From an uncultured Prevotella sp. (GTDB taxonomy: Bacteria; Bacteroidota; Bacteroidia; Bacteroidales; Bacteroidaceae): a stretch of 5,120 nt of DNA. The stretch covers positions 1 to 5,120 of the forward strand of contig CAJMAO010000094.1 in the NCBI GenBank assembly GCA_905211345.1, given 5' to 3'. A program made the translations under genes and the position numbers. Each line of letters starts with the position of its first letter. The stretch's first letter is position 1. The notes under the pieces were generated by a model. That model worked only from the letters and a program-made list of their open reading frames with translations. It was not told the DNA's origin and made no database searches. Shown here piece by piece: positions 1-4,496 of the stretch.

Positions 1-3
1 GGC

Positions 4-23
4 AGACGCGATGAATCGCGTCT
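4..23. repeat. Perfect short palindrome (hairpin) at the left edge
   Basis: AGACGCGA at 4-11 is exactly complementary to TCGCGTCT at 16-23 around a TGAA loop, giving an 8-bp GC-rich stem. No T-tract follows directly, so it does not look like an intrinsic terminator in this orientation. It resembles a dispersed intergenic palindrome of the kind scattered through bacterial genomes, but that status cannot be judged from one copy. The window begins three bases before it, so a longer element could be cut off. Confidence 0.6.
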
Positions 24-70
24 CTACGGTAAAATAAATAAGGCAGACCTGATTCTTCATTCACCCGAAC

Positions 71-103
71 TGCGGACGAACCCGCAAGAGGCCGCACTTT
101 TTT
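71..103 (+). terminator. Weak terminator-like hairpin plus T-run upstream of argS
   Basis: TGCGG at 71-75 can pair with CCGCA at 82-86 or with CCGCA at 92-96. The second pairing is followed almost at once by six T residues (98-103). The stem is only 5 bp, so this is a weak candidate. If real it would end transcription of a gene lying left of the window and insulate the argS promoter just downstream. Confidence 0.25.
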
Positions 104-136
104 ATGCATCTTACGCCGAATGTCAGCCTTTTTTAG

Positions 137-144
137 TAATTTTG
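137..144 (+). promoter_or_regulatory. Bacteroidetes-type -7 promoter element for argS
   Basis: TAATTTTG matches the Bacteroidetes housekeeping sigma -7 consensus TAnnTTTG exactly and lies 34 nt before the argS start codon, which would give a 5' leader of roughly 25-30 nt. I do not see a convincing -33 TTTG box at the expected distance upstream, so the call rests on the -7 element and its position. An AAGG at 166-169, 9 nt before the ATG, could act as a modest ribosome binding site. Confidence 0.55.
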
Positions 145-178
145 CGGCCAAAACAATTATATAATAAGGTAACAGAAG

Positions 179-1996
179 ATGAACATCGAAACCCAAATAA
201 GCCGCTCGGCGCAGGCCGCGGTGAAGGCTCTCTACGGACAGGAAGTGCCCGAGAAGATGATACAGTTGCAGAAGACGAAGCGCGAGTTTGAAGGACACTT
301 GACGCTGGTGGTGTTCCCCCTGCTCAAGACTTCGCGCAAGAAGCCGGAGGAAACGGCTGAGGAAATTGGCCGCTGGCTCGTGGAAAACGAGAAGGCCGTG
401 GCCTCTTACAACGTCGTAAAGGGTTTCTTGAACCTCACGGTGTCGCTTGAGGCTTGGCTGGCGCTGCTGGCCGACATCAACGCCGACGAGCACTACGGCG
501 AGCGGAAGGCCGGGGACGACGCCCCGCTGGTGATGATCGAATACTCGTCGCCCAACACCAACAAGCCGCTTCACCTCGGCCACGTGCGCAACAACCTGCT
601 GGGCTGGAGCCTCGCGCAGATAATGCAGGCCAACGGCAACCGCGTGGTGAAGACCAACATCGTGAACGACCGCGGCATACACATCTGCAAGTCAATGCTG
701 GCATGGCTGAAATACGGCAACGGCGAGACGCCCGAAACGAGCGGAAAGAAGGGCGACCACCTCATTGGCGACTACTACGTGGCCTTTGACAAGCACTACC
801 GCGAGGAGGTGAAGGAGCTGAAAGCCAAGTACATCAGCGAGGGCATGACCGACGAGGAGGCCGAGAAGAAGGCCAAGGACGAGGCTCCGCTCATAAAGGA
901 AGCCCACGAAATGCTCGTCAAGTGGGAGCAGGGCGACCCGGAGGTGCGCGCCCTTTGGGAGAAGATGAACTCATGGGTTTACGCCGGTTTCGACGAGACT
1001 TACAAGGCTCTCGGCGTAGGCTTCGACAAGATATACTACGAGTCGCAGACTTACCTGAAGGGTAAGGCCAAGGTGGAGGAAGGCTTGGAGAAGGGCCTTT
1101 TCTTCCGCAAGGACGACGGCAGCGTGTGGGCCGACCTCACTGACGAGGGCTTGGACCAGAAGCTTCTGCTCCGCGCCGACGGCACTTCGGTCTACATGAC
1201 GCAGGACATCGGCACCGCCGAGATGCGCTTCGCCGACTACCCGATAGACAAGATGATTTACGTAGTGGGCAACGAGCAGAACTACCACTTCCAGGTGCTT
1301 TCAATATTGCTTGACCGCCTCGGCTTCAAGTGGGGCAAGGAGCTGGTGCACTTCTCTTACGGAATGGTGGAGCTGCCCAACGGAAAGATGAAGAGCCGCG
1401 AGGGAACGGTGGTTGACGCCGACGACCTCATAGCCGAAATGATAAAGGACGCGCGGCAGACGAGCGAGGAGCTGGGCAAGTTCTCCGACATGACCGACGA
1501 CGAACGCGCCAACGTGGCACGCATCGTGGGCATGGGCGCGCTCAAATACTTCATCCTGAAGGTTGACGCAAGAAAGAACATGCTGTTCAACCCCGAGGAG
1601 AGTATCGACTTCAACGGCAACACGGGTCCCTTCATCCAGTACACCTACGCACGCATACGCAGCATCATGCGCAAGGCCAAGGAGCAGGGCATTGACCTGC
1701 CCGCGACGCTCAGCGGCACGTATCCCGTAAACCAGAAGGAAACCGAACTGATACAGAAAATGGCCGAATACGGCGCCGCCGTGCGCCAGGCCGGCACTGA
1801 CTACAGCCCCAGCGGCATAGCCAACTACTGCTACGAGCTGACCAAGGAGTTCAACCAGTTCTACCACGACTACAGCATACTCGGCGCCGACAGCAACGAG
1901 GAGAAGGTCTTGAGGCTGGTGCTCGCGGCCAACGTAGCAAAGACATTGAAGAATGGCATGGCTTTGCTGGGCATCGAGATGCCGGAGAGAATGTAA
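179..1996 (+). CDS. argS: Arginyl-tRNA synthetase (complete)
   Basis: Class I aminoacyl-tRNA synthetase that uses ATP to attach arginine to tRNA-Arg in the cytoplasm. At 605 aa it is slightly longer than the E. coli enzyme (about 577 aa) and appears intact. Residues about 1-100 form the N-terminal Add-1 domain that contacts the tRNA. The Rossmann catalytic core follows, with the HIGH motif as HLGH at 132-135 in SSPNTNKPLHLGHVRNN. The KMSKS-like loop is KMKSREGT at 403-410. The C-terminal helical anticodon-binding (DALR) domain begins near the conserved TGPFIQYTYARI at 482-493 and runs to a typical PERM end. Residues about 205-262 are rich in Lys and Glu and probably helical. The ATG at 179 fits the normal start of the family and follows a -7 promoter element at 137-144. 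The gene is GC-rich, and antisense open frames inside it are shadows. It seems to be transcribed alone, since an AT-rich repeat island follows 3 nt after its stop. Confidence 0.98.
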   Translation: MNIETQISRSAQAAVKALYGQEVPEKMIQLQKTKREFEGHLTLVVFPLLKTSRKKPEETAEEIGRWLVENEKAVASYNVVKGFLNLTVSLEAWLALLADINADEHYGERKAGDDAPLVMIEYSSPNTNKPLHLGHVRNNLLGWSLAQIMQANGNRVVKTNIVNDRGIHICKSMLAWLKYGNGETPETSGKKGDHLIGDYYVAFDKHYREEVKELKAKYISEGMTDEEAEKKAKDEAPLIKEAHEMLVKWEQGDPEVRALWEKMNSWVYAGFDETYKALGVGFDKIYYESQTYLKGKAKVEEGLEKGLFFRKDDGSVWADLTDEGLDQKLLLRADGTSVYMTQDIGTAEMRFADYPIDKMIYVVGNEQNYHFQVLSILLDRLGFKWGKELVHFSYGMVELPNGKMKSREGTVVDADDLIAEMIKDARQTSEELGKFSDMTDDERANVARIVGMGALKYFILKVDARKNMLFNPEESIDFNGNTGPFIQYTYARIRSIMRKAKEQGIDLPATLSGTYPVNQKETELIQKMAEYGAAVRQAGTDYSPSGIANYCYELTKEFNQFYHDYSILGADSNEEKVLRLVLAANVAKTLKNGMALLGIEMPERM

Positions 1997-1999
1997 TTA

Positions 2000-2034
2000 T
2001 TTAATTCATAATTCATAATTCATAATTGGGTTGG
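2000..2034. repeat. Left arm of the inverted repeat flanking the four-helix gene
   Basis: Three tandem copies of the 7-nt unit AATTCAT run from 2003 to 2023 and are followed by AATTGGGTTGG. The reverse complement (CCAACCC, AATT, then ATGAATT units, then AAA) reappears at 2426-2466. The arm starts 3 nt after the argS stop codon and contains the TTG start candidate of the next gene. Confidence 0.8.
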
Positions 2035-2411
2035 TGAGAAGCAAGGATGACAATATAGTTGTACAGAAGAGCTATGCTTTCAGTTTGCGTTGTGTCAAAT
2101 TGTACAAGTTTCTTTGCAACCGTGACGGCAATTATGTGATAGGCAAGCAGTTGTTGAGAAGCGGTACGAGCATAGGCGCAAACGTTAGGGAAGCGTTGCG
2201 TGCGCAGACACGTCCAGACTTCACCACAAAGTTGAACATAGCCCTAAAGGAGACGAGCGAGACGGAATATTGGATTGAATTGTTGCGTGACGCGGAATAT
2301 ATATCGGCATCACAATCTGAAAGTATGCTTTCCGACTGCGTTGAACTGTTGAAAATCCTCACCTCGATAATAAAGAAAACAAAAGAAAACACATCATTAT
2401 TAAATGGTTGA
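2031..2411 (+). CDS. Four helix bundle protein (23S rRNA intervening-sequence / S23 family)
   Basis: Small protein of 125-126 aa belonging to the four-helix-bundle family (TIGR02436/PF05635), first noticed as ORFs inside 23S rRNA intervening sequences. The fold is shared with Avd, the accessory protein of diversity-generating retroelements, and members are thought to bind nucleic acid, but the function of free-standing copies is unknown. Diagnostic core: VQKSYAFSLR at 11-20, QLLRSGTSIGANVREALRAQ at 40-59, then KLNIALKETSETEYWIELL at 67-85. Conserved helices cover essentially the whole chain, so it looks intact. No ATG fits: the start is TTG 2031 or GTG 2034, which abut each other at the end of the left repeat arm, and an in-frame stop lies at 2016-2018. 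Base composition differs from its neighbours: GC is 23 of 60 in 2041-2100 but 41 of 60 in 2521-2580. With the flanking inverted repeats this suggests a separately acquired cassette. No reverse transcriptase is visible, so there is no support for a retroelement role. Confidence 0.9.
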   Translation: MVRSKDDNIVVQKSYAFSLRCVKLYKFLCNRDGNYVIGKQLLRSGTSIGANVREALRAQTRPDFTTKLNIALKETSETEYWIELLRDAEYISASQSESMLSDCVELLKILTSIIKKTKENTSLLNG

Positions 2412-2425
2412 AGTAAAGAAAACAT

Positions 2426-2466
2426 CCAACCAATTATGAATTGTGAATTATGAATTATGAATTAAA
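2426..2466. repeat. Right arm of the inverted repeat flanking the four-helix gene
   Basis: CCAACCAATT is followed by four 7-nt units, ATGAATT, GTGAATT, ATGAATT and ATGAATT, and then AAA. This is the inverse of the left arm at 2000-2034, with one C fewer in the CCAACC part and one more 7-nt unit, one of them altered to GTGAATT. The arm starts 14 nt after the four-helix stop codon and contains the start codon of the RNase H-like gene at 2450. Confidence 0.8.
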
Positions 2467-2923
2467 TACCAATCCTCCCGATTACCGCAATGACACGGTT
2501 CTTCCTCTTCCGATGGAAGTAAGCGCCGACGCGCTGGCCGTAGACGCGGCGTGCAGCGGCAATCCGGGCAAGATGGAGTACCGCGGCGTCGACCTTGCCA
2601 CGGGCGCGCAGGTGTTCCATTACGGCCCCGTATTCGGCACTAACAACATCGGCGAGTTCCTCGCCATAGTGCACGCGCTGGCCCTGATGGAACAGAAAGG
2701 ACTGCGCAAGACCATCTACAGCGACAGCTTCACGGCCATAACATGGGTAAGGAAGATGCAATGCAAGACCAAGCTGGAACGCAACCCTAAGACCGAACAG
2801 CTCCACCAGGTAATAGCACGCGCCGAGGCGTGGCTGAGGACGCACCCCTTCCGCGTGCCCATAATACAATGGGACACGCGCAAGTGGGGCGACATACCGG
2901 CTGACTTCGGGCGGAAAAAATAA
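2450..2923 (+). CDS. Ribonuclease H-like protein, Bacteroidetes type, lacking the viroplasmin domain
   Basis: RNase H fold enzyme expected to cut the RNA strand of RNA-DNA hybrids with two metal ions in the cytoplasm. In the 157-aa reading, candidate catalytic acids are D32 (VDAACSGNPG), E69 (TNNIGEFLA), D92 (IYSDS) and D152 (IPADFGRK). Their spacing of 37, 23 and 60 residues is close to that of E. coli RNase HI D10, E48, D70 and D134 (38, 22, 64). The basic stretch RKMQCKTKLERNPKTEQL at 101-118 is typical of the Bacteroidetes form. As I recall the family, many Bacteroidetes homologues carry an N-terminal viroplasmin-like hybrid-binding domain. Here it is absent, and nothing like it is encoded upstream. 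The first residues, MNYELN, are translated from the 7-nt repeat. An alternative in-frame ATG at 2513 would give a 136-aa protein beginning MEVSADALAVDAACSG and keep every catalytic residue, so the exact start is uncertain. Confidence 0.9.
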   Translation: MNYELNTNPPDYRNDTVLPLPMEVSADALAVDAACSGNPGKMEYRGVDLATGAQVFHYGPVFGTNNIGEFLAIVHALALMEQKGLRKTIYSDSFTAITWVRKMQCKTKLERNPKTEQLHQVIARAEAWLRTHPFRVPIIQWDTRKWGDIPADFGRKK

Positions 2924-2927
2924 CTAT

Positions 2928-2995
2928 ACCCACCCCACAACGGTAGCCAAGCTCCCTCCCTTAGGGAGGGCTGGGGTGGGTGTTTAATCCTTTTT
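2928..2995 (+). terminator. Composite GC-rich hairpin with T-rich tail (terminator or dispersed palindrome)
   Basis: Two nested stems are visible. ACCCACCCCA at 2928-2937 pairs perfectly with TGGGGTGGGT at 2972-2981 (10 bp). Inside it, CCCTCCC at 2954-2960 pairs with GGGAGGG at 2964-2970 around a TTA loop. The T-rich tract GTTTAATCCTTTTT follows at 2982-2995. The outer stem begins 4 nt after the RNase H stop, the right place for an intrinsic terminator. An A-run at 2915-2920 gives a T-run on the other strand, so it could work in both directions. Such C/G-rich palindromes may also occur as dispersed intergenic repeats. Confidence 0.6.
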
Positions 2996-3000
2996 ACACA

Positions 3001-3573
3001 ATGACCGAATTTGAAAAGATGCGCAGCCAAGAGCTGTACGACTTCTCCGACGCTGAAATCTACGCCAGCCTGAAGCACGCCAAGGAAGCCTGCACGAGGC
3101 TCAACGCGATGACGATAACCGACGACGGCTACCGCGCCGCCATTGAAGACCTCATACCCGGCATCCCGGCAGACAGCGTGGTGTGCCCGCCCTTCCACTG
3201 CGACCACGGCCACGGCATTAAGGTTGGCCGCAACGTGTTCGTGAACTACAACGTGACGATGCTCGACGGAGGCATGATAACCATAGGCGACAACTGCCTG
3301 ATAGGCCCCAACTGCCAGCTGTACACGCCGCAGCACCCCTTCGACCACGTGCTGCGCCGCAAGAGCGTGGAGACGGCCTACCCCATAACCATAGGCGAGG
3401 ACACATGGCTGGGCGGCGGAGTGGTGGTGTGCCCGGGAGTGAACATCGGCAAGCGGTGCATCATCGGGGCAGGAAGCGTGGTCACGAAGGACATACCCGA
3501 CGACTGCGTTGCCGCAGGAAACCCGGCCAGGGTGATACGGAAAATGAATAATGAAAAAATGAATAATGAATAA
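3001..3573 (+). CDS. Sugar O-acetyltransferase, Maa/LacA/NodL-type hexapeptide repeat
   Basis: Acetyl-CoA-dependent O-acetyltransferase of the maltose/galactoside acetyltransferase family, a trimeric cytoplasmic left-handed beta-helix enzyme. Residues about 4-55 match the N-terminal Mac domain (EKMRSQELYDFSDAEIYASL). Residues about 72-180 carry hexapeptide turns, for example IGDNCLIGPNC at 95-105, IGEDTWLGGGVVVCPGVNIG at 131-150 and IIGAGSVVTKDIPDDCVAAG at 154-173. H112 in YTPQHP is the expected catalytic histidine, and N84/N82 in NYN lie where the active-site asparagine sits. The acceptor sugar cannot be deduced. ATG 3001 gives the normal family N-terminus (MTEFEKM). A GTG at 2980 in the same frame is rejected because it lies within the preceding hairpin. 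The protein should end near NPARVIRK. Instead the last nine residues, MNNEKMNNE, are coded by the AT-rich repeat that starts at 3541, apparently a repeat-derived tail. The phosphatase gene follows. Confidence 0.93.
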   Translation: MTEFEKMRSQELYDFSDAEIYASLKHAKEACTRLNAMTITDDGYRAAIEDLIPGIPADSVVCPPFHCDHGHGIKVGRNVFVNYNVTMLDGGMITIGDNCLIGPNCQLYTPQHPFDHVLRRKSVETAYPITIGEDTWLGGGVVVCPGVNIGKRCIIGAGSVVTKDIPDDCVAAGNPARVIRKMNNEKMNNE

Positions 3574-3666
3574 TGAAAAATTTATGGTTAAACTCATTTT
3601 TCCACCATTCATTATTCATCATTCATTTTTTCATTATTCATTATTCATTTTTTCATTATTCATTTT
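3541..3666. repeat. Perfect 40-bp AT-rich inverted repeat made of 7-nt units
   Basis: The arm at 3541-3580 (AATGAAT-type units with A-runs) is exactly complementary to 3627-3666 over 40 bp, with a 46-nt spacer between them. The spacer itself holds another partial copy (CATTCATTATTCATCATTC, 3606-3624). The left arm codes the end of the acetyltransferase and includes its TAA stop at 3571-3573. The right arm ends 20 nt before the phosphatase ATG. In RNA this would be a long but A-U-rich hairpin. Its units resemble those flanking the four-helix gene (ATGAATA here, ATGAATT there). Confidence 0.85.
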
Positions 3667-3686
3667 TAATTTTTAATTTGAAGAAA

Positions 3687-4169
3687 ATGGAAATCTTGTT
3701 CGTCTGCCTCGGCAACATCTGCCGCTCTCCGGCCGCCGAGGCCATAATGAGGAAAAAGCTGGAGGAGCGCTACGGGTCGTCGTGCGGCATCACGGTTGAC
3801 TCCGCCGGCATAGGCTCGTGGCACGAAGGACAGCTGCCCGACGCGCGTATGCGCCGCCACGGGGCGGCCCGCGGCTACCGCATAGACAGCCGGGCGCGGC
3901 AAATAAGGCGCGACGACTTCGTGCGCTTCGACGTAATATTCGGCATGGACGGCGACAACATGAAGGCACTCTCGCGCCTTGCGCGCACGCCGGAGGAGCG
4001 CGGCAAGCTGATGTGCGCCGCCGACTTCATGACGCGACACGGTGAATACAGCACCGTGCCCGACCCTTACTATGGCGGCGACAAGGACTTCGAGCTGGCC
4101 CTCGACCTTATCGAGGACTCATGCGACGGCATAATACAGTGGATTGAAAACAACAGGACGGAAAGCTGA
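3687..4169 (+). CDS. Low-molecular-weight protein tyrosine phosphatase
   Basis: Cytoplasmic phosphatase of the LMW-PTP/arsenate reductase-like fold, which removes phosphate from phosphotyrosine. In bacteria members often counter BY-kinases that control polysaccharide export. At 160 aa it has the usual family length. The N-terminal P-loop is C7-L-G-N-I-C-R13-S-P, the CX5R signature with nucleophile Cys7 and Arg13. The general-acid loop is VPDPYYGG with Asp126. The family motif DSAGIGSWHEG lies at 38-48, and D87 through L99 form the next helix. ATG 3687 gives the canonical start MEILFVCLGN. The same frame stays open back to an ATG at 3573, which overlaps the acetyltransferase stop as TAATG. That would add 38 repeat-coded hydrophobic residues, so it is judged spurious. 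No tyrosine kinase gene is visible nearby. The neighbouring acetyltransferase makes a surface-sugar role conceivable but unproven. Confidence 0.95.
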   Translation: MEILFVCLGNICRSPAAEAIMRKKLEERYGSSCGITVDSAGIGSWHEGQLPDARMRRHGAARGYRIDSRARQIRRDDFVRFDVIFGMDGDNMKALSRLARTPEERGKLMCAADFMTRHGEYSTVPDPYYGGDKDFELALDLIEDSCDGIIQWIENNRTES

Positions 4170-4186
4170 CCACGGCCTATAGGAGG

Positions 4187-4252
4187 GCGAAATGCCGTGT
4201 TTCATCGTGTAAATCACGGCATTTCGCAACGCAAAACACGGCATTTCGCAAC
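4187..4252. repeat. Inverted/direct repeat set able to form two exclusive hairpins
   Basis: GCGAAATGCCGTG at 4187-4199 is complementary to CACGGCATTTCGC at 4215-4227 (13 bp). The slightly longer 4187-4202 is exactly complementary to 4234-4249 (16 bp). The two right-hand copies form a direct repeat, CACGGCATTTCGCAAC at 4215-4230 and 4237-4252, with a 22-nt period. No T-run follows either stem. The set begins 18 nt after the phosphatase stop. Confidence 0.8.
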
Positions 4253-4417
4253 ACGCTCATTATCAAGCGGATGCAAAGGCGACGGCAAAACGCCGCGCAA
4301 ATTACGGTTTTTAAGCATAAAAGCCGTATTCTATTTCAAAATGAAACCTTACAGGCTTTTTACCTGAAAAATATTAAGCCCGCGGTTAAAAACAAGATAT
4401 TTACGCATCAGGGCAAC
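4253..4417. other. Gene-free leader region with a strong hairpin
   Basis: I see no credible gene here. TACGGTTTTT at 4303-4312 pairs with AAAAGCCGTA at 4319-4328 through ten pairs, one of them G-U, with a 6-nt loop. A smaller dyad, CAGG and CCTG at 4352-4355 and 4363-4366, follows. The sequence turns from GC-rich to AT-rich from about 4310 onward, as expected upstream of a promoter. The 90-aa frame starting at 4271 has no recognisable family features and runs through the promoter into dapF, so it is not called. Confidence 0.5.
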
Positions 4418-4447
4418 CGGCATTGCCGTCAAAATGTAGTACATTTG
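4418..4447 (+). promoter_or_regulatory. dapF promoter with overlapping dyads
   Basis: TACATTTG at 4440-4447 matches the Bacteroidetes -7 consensus TAnnTTTG exactly, 49 nt before the dapF start, which implies a leader of about 40-45 nt. It overlaps a palindrome, AAATGTAGTACATTT at 4432-4446 (7-bp arms around one G). A second dyad, CGGCATTGCCG at 4418-4428, lies where the -33 region would be. No clear TTTG -33 box is present. A TTG at 4423-4425 is closer than usual. The dyads could be operator sites, but this is inference. Confidence 0.6.
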
Positions 4448-4496
4448 CAGGCGCAGAGGCACGGAAATGCGTGCAAAACGATAAAATACGACAAAA

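Noticed and set aside
1..291. Stop-free + strand frame from the window edge into argS (frame of position 1)
   Set aside because: It has no recognisable protein family, contains the palindrome and the argS promoter element, and runs over the argS start in another frame. A minus-strand frame from about 109 to the edge is open as well, which suggests low stop density rather than coding.
1301..1867. Long antisense open frame within argS (188 codons)
   Set aside because: It lies wholly inside a clearly conserved gene on the other strand, has low-complexity Val/Ala/Leu content, and is a typical shadow of GC-rich codon use.
2031..2411. Diversity-generating retroelement, suggested by the Avd-like fold of the four-helix protein
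   Set aside because: No reverse transcriptase, template repeat or variable repeat is visible in the window, and the sequence core fits the general 23S-type four-helix family.
2716..3612. 298-codon antisense open frame across the RNase H and acetyltransferase genes
   Set aside because: It runs antisense through two conserved genes, the hairpin and the AT-rich repeat. Its N-terminal part is translated repeat and it resembles no protein family.
3541..3666. CRISPR array
   Set aside because: The repeats are contiguous 7-nt low-complexity units with no regular unique spacers and no cas genes.
3674..3680. Promoter for the phosphatase gene (TAATTTG)
   Set aside because: It is one base short of TAnnTTTG and so close to the ATG at 3687 that almost no leader would remain. 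The surrounding repeat makes T/A-rich matches likely by chance.
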